Below are positions 1-7,274 of a stretch of 12,210 nt of DNA, in pieces. The notes beneath the pieces are model-generated. The model was given only the letters and a program-made list of their open reading frames with translations, did not search any database and had not been told where the DNA came from. The first letter of the stretch is position 1. Each line of letters begins with the position of its first letter. Source of the DNA: Candidatus Methanolliviera sp. GoM_asphalt (GTDB lineage Archaea > Halobacteriota > Methanoliparia > Methanoliparales > Methanoliparaceae); NCBI GenBank assembly GCA_902158745.1, contig CABGHH010000033.1:1-12210 (forward strand). Direction: 5' to 3'. The translations under genes and the position numbers were made by a program.

Positions 1-76
1 TTTCAAAGATCTGTATTAAAGCATCTTTCTGCGAAAAGTTTTGTAAGTTGAGGGTTATTCTGGTCATAGCTCATAT

Positions 77-114
77 GCTCCTTCAGAATTATAAACATTT
101 CTGAAGGAGCTTTT
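77..114 (+). terminator. Hairpin terminator of an upstream gene
   Basis: A perfect 12-bp inverted repeat (77-88 with 99-110) encloses a 10-base loop and is followed at once by TTTT at 111-114. The T-run on the plus strand makes this look like the 3' end of a transcript entering from the left. A short open frame from base 1 that stops at 49-51 could be the last codons of that gene, but 16 residues are too few to identify it. Confidence 0.6.
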
Positions 115-159
115 CGCTTATATTATTTCTGGAGAATTTTCAATGAAATTTTCAATGTC

Positions 160-204
160 CTCAAAAATCTTCGATTTTTGGGATCCCACGACGAAGTCGT
201 CAGG
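160..204. repeat. Short palindromic element followed by a second small hairpin
   Basis: Bases 160-182 form a 10-bp stem: two or three C/G/T bases, then AAAAATC, a TTC loop, then GATTTTT and G's, with one T·G wobble. It belongs to the same family as the palindromes at 4150-4170, 8020-8040 and 9821-9841. Directly after it, ACGAC (188-192) and GTCGT (196-200) form a 5-bp stem with a GAA loop. One reading frame through this copy gives LKNLRFLGSHDEVV, which shares KNLRFLG with CfbE. A 52-codon open frame (143-301, with GGAG eight bases upstream of its ATG) also runs through here. I do not call it a gene, because much of it is the palindrome. Confidence 0.55.
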
Positions 205-224
205 AGAAAAAGAACAAACCATCA

Positions 225-324
225 CTAGATTTTCGGACTGTGCCGGTGGAGAATCAACAGACAGGGTGTGTAAAGGTGAGTTATGGAAGAGAACACCTTA
301 GCTGAAGCTATCGCCTTAAACTAA
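225..324 (+). pseudogene. Possible 3'-terminal remnant of a TnpB (IS605/IS1341-type) gene
   Basis: The tails of TnpB proteins often carry a (T/L)PVE motif, followed some 15-25 residues later by a VEAGSP-like segment. Here one frame gives RTVPVENQQTGC (from 234), and a shifted frame gives ENTLAEAIALN (from 289) before TAA at 322-324 and a T-run. The order and spacing fit a frameshifted TnpB tail, the DNA that in intact elements also encodes the 3' part of the guide (omega) RNA. No catalytic domain is present upstream in the window. The assignment rests only on this short resemblance and is weak. The alternative is non-coding intergenic DNA. Confidence 0.25.
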
Positions 325-380
325 CTTTTTTTAGTGCTTTTCATCGGAAAGGGAGGGTTTTTAATCATTTTGTCTGTATC

Positions 381-406
381 TCCAAAAGATCCAAAAGATT
401 TTTTGA
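381..406. repeat. Degenerate palindromic element
   Basis: Left arm 381-391 and right arm 397-406 pair over 10 positions, with one bulged C (383) and one G·T wobble, around a CAAAA loop. The arms resemble the TC-AAAA-ATC/GAT-TTTT-GA pattern of the better copies. This may be an eroded member of the same family, or chance pairing in A/T-rich DNA. Confidence 0.3.
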
Positions 407-482
407 CCCACTTGCTCTAAAAATGGGATGCCAAACGTAATTTTTGGGTAAGAGGCACATGCATTCGGAACTACTGTGCATA

Positions 483-500
483 AAGAAAAACTTATATAAT
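483..500 (+). promoter_or_regulatory. Archaeal promoter (BRE plus TATA) of the acyl-CoA synthetase gene
   Basis: A purine-rich BRE-like run (AAGAAAAA, 483-490) precedes the TATA element CTTATATAAT (491-500). Transcription would be expected to start about 25 bases downstream, near 520, leaving a leader of roughly 45 bases. That leader contains the Shine-Dalgarno sequence AAAGGAG at 551-557. Confidence 0.6.
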
Positions 501-566
501 ATAAAGTCATTATAAATTAAGTAGGAATGATAAATAGAAGTAAATAATATAAAGGAGAACTATTTA

Positions 567-2507
567 ATGGAAAACAAATACCTTAAAAAGCCTTGGATAA
601 GATTATATGAAACATTAGCCCTGCCAGAAACCTTCGAGCCGTATCCTGAGACGTCGTACACAGAATTTCATCTTGACGAACCTGCAAGTAAGTATCCGGA
701 CAGTCTGGCACTCGTCCAGTTCGACTACGAGATGACGTACAGAGAGCTGAAAGAACACGTTGACAGGCTCGCAACGGCGCTTGCGGATCTCGGTATTAAG
801 AAGGGGGACGTCGTCGCAACCGTTCTTCAGACGTCGATACAATTTGCCATAGCAGATATGGCGATACCGAAGATCGGTGCAATACACTTACTCGGAAGCG
901 TGATAGATTCTGTTGATGGTCTGATCGACAAATTCACGAGGACGGAGTGCCGGATGGTGATATGTTGCCACACGAACGTTAAGGATAGAGACGTGATCGA
1001 GAAGGTCAAGGAGGCAGCGAATAGCACCGGAGTGGAGAAGATAATCATCACGCACACGAAAGACTACTCTTCTAATCCTCCAGAACACAAAGATGAAGAA
1101 GAAGTGATCTGGTTCACCGATCTGATCAAAAAATATCCTCCGAAGCCTCCTAATGTGGATATAGACCCAAAGAGAGACATCGCGGTATTATCCTTCACAG
1201 GAGGAGCCACCGGGACTCCAAAAGGCGTAATGTTATCCCATTATAACTCGATAGCACATACAACAAGTTTTTTTGGATCTCTCCTTCCGTCATCAATTGC
1301 TGATCTGTTTGAGGGAATCGTCAGGGTGCTCATGCCCCTGCCACAGTTCCACATGTATGGGCATGGGATGACGATTCTAATGCTCAGACATGGGTATGCG
1401 CTTTTATTGGTGACAGATCCGCGAGATATGAATGAATTTATCCGGTTGGCAAGAGAATACCATCCGTTATTCACCGTAGGTGCCCCGGCACAGTACATGA
1501 AGCTTGCGGAGAAGGTAGAAGACCTCGGATTAATTGCCTTATCAGGTTCGATGCCCCTTGCTCCAACGACTCATATGCATTTTGAAGAGAATACGGGAAG
1601 TATAATGGTAGAGGGGTATGGACTGGCAGAATTTTCCCCCGTTACGCATGCCCCATCGATGGTTTCCGTCTTCGTACCACTTTTTGGCAACGAAGATAAC
1701 GCCGGAGAGGCATTCCATCTCTTCAATAATTTCTTAAAGACGATTGGCGTCTCTTCGTTGATAAAAAGGATATTAAATATGGTGGGACCGGACGAGATCG
1801 GGTTGCTGTCGAATAAGATTATAATGTTTATATCTAAAAACACGCTTGTAACTCCATCAGGTAGGGAAAAGGAGATCATGGGGTCGATCGGAGTGCCGTG
1901 TGTGGACGCAGACATAAAGATTATAGATGTGGTGACCGAAGACGAGATACCTATGGAGAAGGTTGTGAAAAAAAGATTAACAGGAGAGATGTGTATAAAA
2001 GCTCCTTGGAGAATGGTCGGATATTGGCCGGATGTAGGATCTGGAACCGATGAGGAGGGATACGTACACACGGGAGATGTCGTAACCATCGATGGATGGG
2101 GGAGAACGTACATCATCGATCGGGTGAAGGAGATGGTAAACGTCTCTGGATACAAGGTATATCCACGTGAGATAGATGACCTATTGTGCAACTATCCGGG
2201 CGTGGAAGAAATTGCAACAATAGGCTATCCTGACCCGGGAAGACCTGGGAGTGATCTATTAAAAGTTTTCATCGTTCCAACCCAAGATTACAAAGGAAGG
2301 ATGAAGAAAGAAGATATAATGGACTATTTGAGGAGCAGGACTCCCCCGTATGCGGTTCCGAAGGATATTGAGTTTCGAGACGAATTTCCAAAGACCTCGA
2401 CGAACAAAATATTAAAGAAACGATTGAGAGAGGAGGAGGTAAAAAAGATGAGCTCGTATTATACGCATTACTCGTATTATTCTATCGATAAAGAAAGGAG
2501 AAAGTAG
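567..2507 (+). CDS. AMP-forming acyl-CoA synthetase (ANL superfamily)
   Basis: Activates a carboxylic acid with ATP to an acyl-adenylate and transfers it to CoA. The chain-length range cannot be read from the sequence; a fatty or other medium- to long-chain acid is likely. Visible motifs are the phosphate-binding loop SFTGGATGTPKG (209-220), GYGLAE (350-355), the TGD motif (502-504), the hinge region DRVKEMVNVSGYK (518-530) and the C-terminal lysine in PKTSTNKILKK (K614), where the usual G before the lysine is N. At 646 residues it is about 80-100 longer than common FadD-like enzymes. The excess lies mainly between the adenylate motif and GSIGVP (439), about residues 365-438, and partly in a Tyr/Ser-rich tail (628-640). 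The start is fixed by AAAGGAG nine bases upstream. It sits alone behind its own promoter, convergent with mfnE. Alternatives within the superfamily (other acid:CoA ligases) are possible. Confidence 0.9.
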   Translation: MENKYLKKPWIRLYETLALPETFEPYPETSYTEFHLDEPASKYPDSLALVQFDYEMTYRELKEHVDRLATALADLGIKKGDVVATVLQTSIQFAIADMAIPKIGAIHLLGSVIDSVDGLIDKFTRTECRMVICCHTNVKDRDVIEKVKEAANSTGVEKIIITHTKDYSSNPPEHKDEEEVIWFTDLIKKYPPKPPNVDIDPKRDIAVLSFTGGATGTPKGVMLSHYNSIAHTTSFFGSLLPSSIADLFEGIVRVLMPLPQFHMYGHGMTILMLRHGYALLLVTDPRDMNEFIRLAREYHPLFTVGAPAQYMKLAEKVEDLGLIALSGSMPLAPTTHMHFEENTGSIMVEGYGLAEFSPVTHAPSMVSVFVPLFGNEDNAGEAFHLFNNFLKTIGVSSLIKRILNMVGPDEIGLLSNKIIMFISKNTLVTPSGREKEIMGSIGVPCVDADIKIIDVVTEDEIPMEKVVKKRLTGEMCIKAPWRMVGYWPDVGSGTDEEGYVHTGDVVTIDGWGRTYIIDRVKEMVNVSGYKVYPREIDDLLCNYPGVEEIATIGYPDPGRPGSDLLKVFIVPTQDYKGRMKKEDIMDYLRSRTPPYAVPKDIEFRDEFPKTSTNKILKKRLREEEVKKMSSYYTHYSYYSIDKERRK

Positions 2508-2518
2508 AGGCGACGGGT

Positions 2519-3127
2519 TTACGGTAGAACCTCGGTTCCAATGTTCTCTCCTCTCATCACCTTGATTATATTTTTTGACCTTCTTCCATCCAATACCCTG
2601 CACGTCATATCTTTTTCCAATAGAAATCTCGGTAGAAAATCGTCCACGCACGTTTTTCCTATCTTCAAGAGTTCTTTTGCCCCTATCCTCTTCATCAAAC
2701 GACCATCTTTATTATAAATACCCTCCACATCTGTGGCTATTATCAATTCTCTCTCCATCTTCTCCGCGATCCAGGCGGCTATCGAATCAGAGGTAACCGC
2801 CCAGCTGTGGGGAAGTTCGTCTGCTCTCTTTAGAGACAAGTATGGGAGGAAGATTGCGATATCTATCTTCTTCGCATCTTCAAAACATTCCACCGTTTTT
2901 ATACCAGATTCAGAGCAGAGAAGATAGCCGTATTGGTTCATTCCGAGAATTGCCATCCAATGGGCAGAATCATCGTCCAGATCAAACCTTCTCACCATCT
3001 CGGCGAATATCCCTCCGCCCGGAACAATGACAATTTTTTGATGATTCTTGCGGGAAAAACTCTTCAATTCTCTCAATATCCCTCTTCTATAGTTTATAAG
3101 GCTTCCTCCAATCTTGACCACGAACAT
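2519..3127 (-). CDS. mfnE: [5-(aminomethyl)furan-3-yl]methyl phosphate kinase, methanofuran biosynthesis
   Basis: Amino acid kinase fold protein of 202 residues. MfnE phosphorylates the furan phosphate precursor to the diphosphate that is coupled to tyramine-glutamate in methanofuran synthesis. Motifs are VKIGGSL (4-10), VIVPGGGIFAEMVR (33-46), LPHSWAVTSDS (105-115), IIATDVEGIY (129-138) and a C-terminal VLDGRRS (178-184). The HSW.VTSDS segment and the short length match MfnE rather than isopentenyl phosphate kinase or acetylglutamate kinase. I chose the ATG at 3125-3127 because family members begin a few residues before VKIGGSL. An upstream in-frame ATG (3185-3187) would add 20 unmatched residues. 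Its stop lies 11 bases from that of the convergent acyl-CoA synthetase gene. Confidence 0.85.
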   Translation of the reverse strand: MFVVKIGGSLINYRRGILRELKSFSRKNHQKIVIVPGGGIFAEMVRRFDLDDDSAHWMAILGMNQYGYLLCSESGIKTVECFEDAKKIDIAIFLPYLSLKRADELPHSWAVTSDSIAAWIAEKMERELIIATDVEGIYNKDGRLMKRIGAKELLKIGKTCVDDFLPRFLLEKDMTCRVLDGRRSKNIIKVMRGENIGTEVLP

Positions 3128-3154
3128 GCCGGATGAAAGTTTAAACGTAGTATT

Positions 3155-3172
3155 CTTTCTATATACAGTATG
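3155..3172 (-). promoter_or_regulatory. Candidate promoter of mfnE
   Basis: On the minus strand TGTATATA (3161-3168) lies 34-41 bases upstream of the chosen ATG, predicting a transcript with a leader of only about 10 bases. No clear Shine-Dalgarno sequence precedes the ATG, which suits a near-leaderless message. A second candidate with a better BRE (AAAAAGG then TTTATAG, 3224-3237) would start transcription near 3200 and could instead serve the longer start at 3187. Confidence 0.4.
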
Positions 3173-3409
3173 TGTCCTTAAATCCATTCTCGATAACAAT
3201 ATCTACAAATTTGAGATGGTAATCTATAAACCTTTTTATCATACCAGTAGGTTCGAATCGTGTGCTTCTTACTACAAACATCAGTTTTATAGAGATAAAA
3301 GAACCAATTTGGATGAAATATTTCAAGAATACTTCGCTGTGGAAGGAATCAGATAATTTGGAGGCAAAAAGATATGAAACCTATGTTCTCGATACCACCA
3401 TGGTAGAAT

Positions 3410-3733
3410 CTCAAGCTCCGTTATATTTTGAGCCGCAAAGATACTGCCGATAACATTACCATAAGAATCTTTGAGTGGCACCTCGCTTGCCGATACGATA
3501 ATTTTTCTCCCAGTCTTGTTTTGATGCGGCAGATCGAATCGCTCCACCTCTTTGCCCTTCGAAAGCTTCTCCCGATCTGTCCAGATAGGATTTATATCTT
3601 TTGTTTGCGCTTACCATATCCCCGTCAACCGTTGTTATGATCGTCGAAATGGGAATAGAGTCCAATAATTTCTCTGTAAACGCCCTTTTCCTCCTCAATT
3701 CTTCTCTACGCTTTTCTAGCTCGTTTAAATCCG
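3410..3733 (-). pseudogene. Frameshifted PAS-domain sensor fragment
   Basis: Two adjacent minus-strand frames together read as one PAS domain. The upstream frame gives a charged linker helix (TDLNELEKRREELRRKR) and then LLDSIPISTIITTVDGDMVSANK. The other frame continues with IWTDREKLSKGKEVERF, HQNKTGRKIIVSAS, VPLKDSYGNVIGSI and QNITELE, which is the beta-strand end typical of PAS domains before a histidine kinase or another PAS unit. The frames join near 3595-3612, at the NK codons in an A-rich stretch. A stop codon lies immediately before the linker helix and nothing recognisable follows the PAS end, so both ends are lost. It probably derives from a multi-PAS histidine kinase. Sequencing error could explain the frameshift but not the missing ends. 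Confidence 0.7.
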
Positions 3734-3848
3734 TTTTTTATCTATTTAACGTTAATGAATATAATTGAACAAAAAATAGAAAATGGAGAAATCGGGCGGA
3801 ATAACAAGGGGATGGGATGCCGCCTAATTTACCCCATATATTATCTGG

Positions 3849-3998
3849 TTATTCATTGTATATATACTTTTCGCAAAATGCCCTTATCTCCTTTGACGGT
3901 ATCAAATTACCCCACGTTTCATCCAAATCTAATAAGATCTCTTCCCTTCTTACTAACCTCTCATTATATTCTTTCCAATTTCTTCCATCTTCTTCCAC
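3849..3998 (-). pseudogene. Possible transposase N-terminal fragment
   Basis: A 49-codon minus-strand frame (GTG at 3996-3998, TAA at 3849-3851) contains NWKEYNERLVRREEILLDLD. This resembles the start of archaeal IS5-like DDE transposases, which open with a W.EYNE.LV.RGEILLD pattern. The following residues, up to YIYNE, do not continue the family, and no DDE domain is nearby. It is probably a truncated or rearranged insertion-sequence relic. On the opposite strand a 132-codon frame (3755-4153) overlaps it. Only that frame's last 50 residues look protein-like, and I cannot assign them. Confidence 0.35.
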
Positions 3999-4060
3999 AA
4001 GGGTTAGATGGTGAAGGTGAAAAGATAAAAGATTGGATCATCCGACAACACAAGATTGCT

Positions 4061-4078
4061 GAAAAGATTTATTTAATA
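4061..4078 (+). promoter_or_regulatory. Candidate promoter of valS
   Basis: GAAAAGA (4061-4067) followed by TTTATTTAATA (4068-4078) is the best BRE/TATA-like site before valS. It predicts a start near 4100 and a leader of about 70 bases that ends in the hairpin at 4150-4170. The region is generally A/T-rich, so this is a weak call. Confidence 0.3.
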
Positions 4079-4149
4079 GGGCATCACACCTCTTTTTGGG
4101 ATGGAAATATGCTCAAAAATGGAAAGATGGAAATGGAAAGAGAGAACAC

Positions 4150-4170
4150 CTAAAAATCGGAGATTTTTAG
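4150..4170 (+). promoter_or_regulatory. Palindromic element holding the valS ribosome binding site in its loop
   Basis: CTAAAAATC (4150-4158) and GATTTTTAG (4162-4170) form a perfect 9-bp stem with a GGA loop. The valS ATG begins at the next base. The only Shine-Dalgarno candidate is GGAG (4159-4162), made of the loop and the first base of the right arm, eight bases from the ATG. This 21-mer is the exact reverse complement of the one inside cfbE at 8020-8040. Bases 4168-4170 are an in-frame TAG, so translation cannot start upstream of 4171. Confidence 0.7.
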
Positions 4171-6768
4171 ATGTCCGAGATAACAAAAGATTATGAGTTC
4201 AAAGAAATTGAGGAGAGATGGATTGAAGATTGGAAAGATGAGATGTATTATTTTGGCGAGAGATCGGATGAAGAGAATTTTATTATAGATACGCCTCCTC
4301 CGTATCCTACAGGAGATTTTCACATAGGAAACTCTCTAAATTGGTGCTATATAGATTTCATAGCGAGATATAAGAGGATGAAGGGATTTAACGTGATGTT
4401 TCCACAAGGATGGGACTGTCACGGCCTGCCGACGGAGGTGAAGGCAGAAGAGACATGCAACATAACCAAGAACGAGCTCACGAGGGAAGAATTCAGAAGG
4501 ATATGCGAAGATTTAACGTCAAAAAATATAGAGAAGATGAGAAGAACGATGATCAGGCTTGGATTCTCTATCGATTGGAGCAGAGAGTATATAACGATGC
4601 TTCCGGCGTATTATGCGAAGACGCAGATATCTTTCGTCAAGATGTACGAGAAAAATTTGATCTATCGAGACGAACACCCTGTCAATTGGTGCCCCAGATG
4701 CGAGACGGCAATAGCATTCGCCGAAGTAGAGTATGAGTCAAGAGAGACCGAATTAAATTATATTGACTTTGAATCGGTGAGTATAGCAACGACGAGACCG
4801 GAATTACTCTCGGCTTGCGTTGCCGTTGCTGTAAACCCAAACGATGAGCGGCATAAAGATTTGATCGGAAAGAAGGTATGTGTCCCCCTCTTTAGTCAAG
4901 AGGTAGAGATCATTGCAGATGGAGAGGTGGATCCAGATTTCGGGACCGGTATCGTAATGATATGTACGTTTGGGGACAAACAAGACGTGAAGTGGTGGAA
5001 GAAGCATTCATTGGAGACGAGAAGGGCGATTGACAGGGAGGGAAGGATGACGTCTCTTTGCGGAAGATACGAAGGGATGAAGATCGAAGAATGCAGAAGA
5101 GCGGTGATAGAAGATTTGGAGAAGGAAGGAATATTAATTAAAAGGGAGAAGATCGAGCAGAACGTCGGTTATTGTTGGAGGTGCCACACCCCAATCGAGA
5201 TATTGTCCGAGGTTCAATGGTTCCTAAAGGTGGATAAGGACGGGATCATAGAGACCGCCCGCTCAATTAGATGGATACCAGAGCACATGTTTCATCGGCT
5301 AAAAAATTGGACGGAGTCAATGGATTGGGATTGGTGCATATCACGACAGAGGGTCTTTGCCACACCGATCCCTGTCTGGTACTGTGCAAACTGCGGGGAG
5401 GCAAAGGTCGCTAAAGTTGAATGGCTTCCGCTTGACCCGAATAATACGAAACCAAATGATCCTTGCGATAAATGTGGGTCATACGAGTTTATACCGGAGA
5501 AAGATGTTCTGGACACATGGATGGATAGTTCTCTTTCTGCCATCAACGTGGCGGGCTGGAACGGTGAGAACGAGGAGGAGATAAAGCCAACACAGTTGAG
5601 ACCCCAGGGACACGATATAATAAGAACTTGGGCATTTTATACAATATTGAGGACGAGAGAGCTCATTGGTAAAAAGCCATGGGATACAATATTCATAAAC
5701 GGGATGATTCTTGGAGAAGACGGCTATAAGATGAGCAAGAGCCGTGGAAATATAATACCTCCAGAAGAGATAATGGAAAAATATGGAGCGGACGTCTTTA
5801 GATTATGGGCGGCATCTGCCGGAAGACCCGGTTCCGATATCTTATTTCGGTGGGAAGATATCAGATCATCGTCCAGATTTATCCGAAAACTATGGAATGT
5901 ATTCAGGTTCTGCATGATCCACCTGAAAGATTACGATGGAGAGATTCCAGAGAGAATAAAGACGATCGATTCATGGCTGTTAAGCGAATTGCATAAAACT
6001 GTGGTCGAAATAGAAGGTTATATAGAAGATTACTCGTTTGACGATGCTATAAAGAGGATAAGATCCTTTCTCTGGAACATCTTTGCTGACAACTATATCG
6101 AGATGGTAAAGTCGAGGCTCTACGAAGAGAGAGATACCTCCACTCTATATACAATCAAGCTCACCTTAGACGTTTTATCGAGGCTTTTGGCACCGTTTAC
6201 GCCATACATCTCAGAGGAGATCTATTCCCATCTCTTTGAAGAAAGTCCTCAAAGATACGTTCATCTACAGGCTTATCCAGATCATTCCAAGATACCTTTC
6301 GACGAACGTTCACACAAGATCGGAGAGATCGTAAAGGATCTGGTTAGCTCGATAAGGAGATACAAATCCGATCAAGGGATACCTCTCAACAAAGAGGTAA
6401 ATCTTCTCGAGATACACGATGAGGCAGGCGTCTTCTCCGAAGGTGATCTGATCGATATCAAAGGAACCGTCGGCGCCAGAGAGGTTAAAATCCTTCGGAC
6501 AAAACCCACCTTCAACCGCAAGATAATTGAGGTGATGCCGAATATGAAGAAGATCGGGCCCAAGTTCAGGGAAGATTCAAAGATCGTCGCAGAGAAGCTT
6601 AGAGAGATGGAACCAGAAGGAGATACAGTAATAATTGAGATAGATGGAGATGAGGTAGAGCTTGATTCAAGCTATTTTGACGTGAAAAAAGAATTTTTGA
6701 CCGAAAAGGGAGAAAAGATCAAACTTTTACCGATAAGGGATAAGGTGACCGTAGCTATGGTCGTGTAA
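4171..6768 (+). CDS. valS: Valyl-tRNA synthetase
   Basis: Class I cytosolic synthetase that charges tRNA-Val, 865 residues, full length for the archaeal form. Visible elements in order: PPPYPTGDFHIGN with the HIGN signature (51-54); a CP1 insertion with zinc-finger cysteine pairs at C174/C177, C335/C338, C405/C408 and C432/C435; an editing domain with TTRPE (207-211) and FGTGIVMICTFGDK (257-270), a form seen in archaeal ValRS rather than IleRS; the KMSKS loop (520-524); and an anticodon-binding domain from about residue 600 with LLAPFTPYISEEIY (672-685). The end (about 745-865) is the variable archaeal tail. The start is forced by the in-frame stop just upstream. It stands alone between a decay zone and the F430 operon. 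Confidence 0.95.
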   Translation: MSEITKDYEFKEIEERWIEDWKDEMYYFGERSDEENFIIDTPPPYPTGDFHIGNSLNWCYIDFIARYKRMKGFNVMFPQGWDCHGLPTEVKAEETCNITKNELTREEFRRICEDLTSKNIEKMRRTMIRLGFSIDWSREYITMLPAYYAKTQISFVKMYEKNLIYRDEHPVNWCPRCETAIAFAEVEYESRETELNYIDFESVSIATTRPELLSACVAVAVNPNDERHKDLIGKKVCVPLFSQEVEIIADGEVDPDFGTGIVMICTFGDKQDVKWWKKHSLETRRAIDREGRMTSLCGRYEGMKIEECRRAVIEDLEKEGILIKREKIEQNVGYCWRCHTPIEILSEVQWFLKVDKDGIIETARSIRWIPEHMFHRLKNWTESMDWDWCISRQRVFATPIPVWYCANCGEAKVAKVEWLPLDPNNTKPNDPCDKCGSYEFIPEKDVLDTWMDSSLSAINVAGWNGENEEEIKPTQLRPQGHDIIRTWAFYTILRTRELIGKKPWDTIFINGMILGEDGYKMSKSRGNIIPPEEIMEKYGADVFRLWAASAGRPGSDILFRWEDIRSSSRFIRKLWNVFRFCMIHLKDYDGEIPERIKTIDSWLLSELHKTVVEIEGYIEDYSFDDAIKRIRSFLWNIFADNYIEMVKSRLYEERDTSTLYTIKLTLDVLSRLLAPFTPYISEEIYSHLFEESPQRYVHLQAYPDHSKIPFDERSHKIGEIVKDLVSSIRRYKSDQGIPLNKEVNLLEIHDEAGVFSEGDLIDIKGTVGAREVKILRTKPTFNRKIIEVMPNMKKIGPKFREDSKIVAEKLREMEPEGDTVIIEIDGDEVELDSSYFDVKKEFLTEKGEKIKLLPIRDKVTVAMVV

Positions 6769-6780
6769 TTTAAATTATAA

Positions 6781-6805
6781 GTTCGTAACAACTAGTATTA
6801 CGAAC
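6781..6805. promoter_or_regulatory. Dyad between valS and cfbA
   Basis: GTTCGTAA (6781-6788) and TTACGAAC (6798-6805) are perfect 8-bp inverted arms around a 9-base spacer that contains ACTAGT. No T-run follows, so it does not look like an intrinsic terminator. It begins 12 bases after the valS stop and ends 14 bases before the cfb TATA box, a suitable place for an operator or activator site. The binding protein is unknown. Confidence 0.45.
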
Positions 6806-6809
6806 ATGT

Positions 6810-6833
6810 AGCCATAGTTATAAATATATGGCT
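6810..6833 (+). promoter_or_regulatory. cfb operon promoter: TATA box inside a dyad
   Basis: TTATAAATATA (6819-6829) is a strong archaeal TATA box. It lies within and overlaps an inverted repeat, AGCCATA (6810-6816) with TATGGCT (6827-6833), separated by 10 bases. Transcription would begin near 6849, giving a leader of about 18 bases with the Shine-Dalgarno sequence GAGGG at 6856-6860. A protein bound to this dyad would compete with TBP, so repression is the natural guess. The arms do not match the known NikR half-site GTATGA. Confidence 0.5.
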
Positions 6834-6866
6834 GGATATAAGATATAGTAGAGCAGAGGGATTATC

Positions 6867-7259
6867 ATGGATGAGGATATCGGTTTGCTGATCGTGGGGC
6901 ACGGAAGCAGCCTAAAATACAACAAAGAATTGGTGAAAAGCGCGGCAAGTGAATTTTCAGAAGAATTTGAAAATGTTGAAGTTGGATTTTTAAATTTACA
7001 GGAACCTAAGATTAAAGATGGAATAGATAAGCTTTTAGAGAAAGGGGTGAGTAAGATCGTGGTATTTCCGCTTTTTTTAGCGCGAGGTGTCCACACACTA
7101 AAAGACATCCCAAGAGAACTCGGGCTTGAAGATGGTGAAAGTAAGGGTAAGATCAAATTTGATGGAAGAGAGGTGGATATCTTTTATGCAAGGCCGATAG
7201 AGAATGATAAGAGACTCGCGGAGATCGCATTGGATAGGATAAAAGAGGCCATGCCATGA
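6867..7259 (+). CDS. cfbA: Sirohydrochlorin nickelochelatase, small CbiX type
   Basis: First committed enzyme of F430 synthesis: inserts Ni(II) into sirohydrochlorin. Members of the family can also insert cobalt for B12. At 130 residues it is the short single-domain archaeal form that works as a homodimer. Near the N-terminus is LLIVGHGSS with the metal-binding H12. A second motif, VVFPLFLARGVHTLKDIP (65-82), carries H76, the other catalytic histidine. The C-terminal half ends with the YARPIENDKRLAEI segment typical of CbiX. The start at 6867 follows GAGGG by six bases, and no upstream in-frame start is needed. It leads the operon and is followed 15 bases later by cfbE, so the nickel assignment is supported by context rather than by sequence alone. 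Confidence 0.93.
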   Translation: MDEDIGLLIVGHGSSLKYNKELVKSAASEFSEEFENVEVGFLNLQEPKIKDGIDKLLEKGVSKIVVFPLFLARGVHTLKDIPRELGLEDGESKGKIKFDGREVDIFYARPIENDKRLAEIALDRIKEAMP

Positions 7260-7274
7260 GAGGTATACAAAAAG

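Noticed and set aside
143..301. 52-codon open frame with GGAG eight bases before ATG
   Set aside because: It consists largely of the palindromic element and the small hairpin, and competes with the possible TnpB tail in other frames. There is no independent evidence of a protein.
3241..3270. GGTTCGAATC at 3250-3259 looks like a tRNA T-loop
   Set aside because: The flanking bases do not form a 5-bp T stem, and no acceptor, D or anticodon arm can be drawn upstream.
3755..4153. 132-codon plus-strand open frame before valS
   Set aside because: Most of it is antisense to the transposase-like fragment and reads as low-quality protein; only the last 50 residues look plausible. No ribosome binding site fits, and I could not assign a family.
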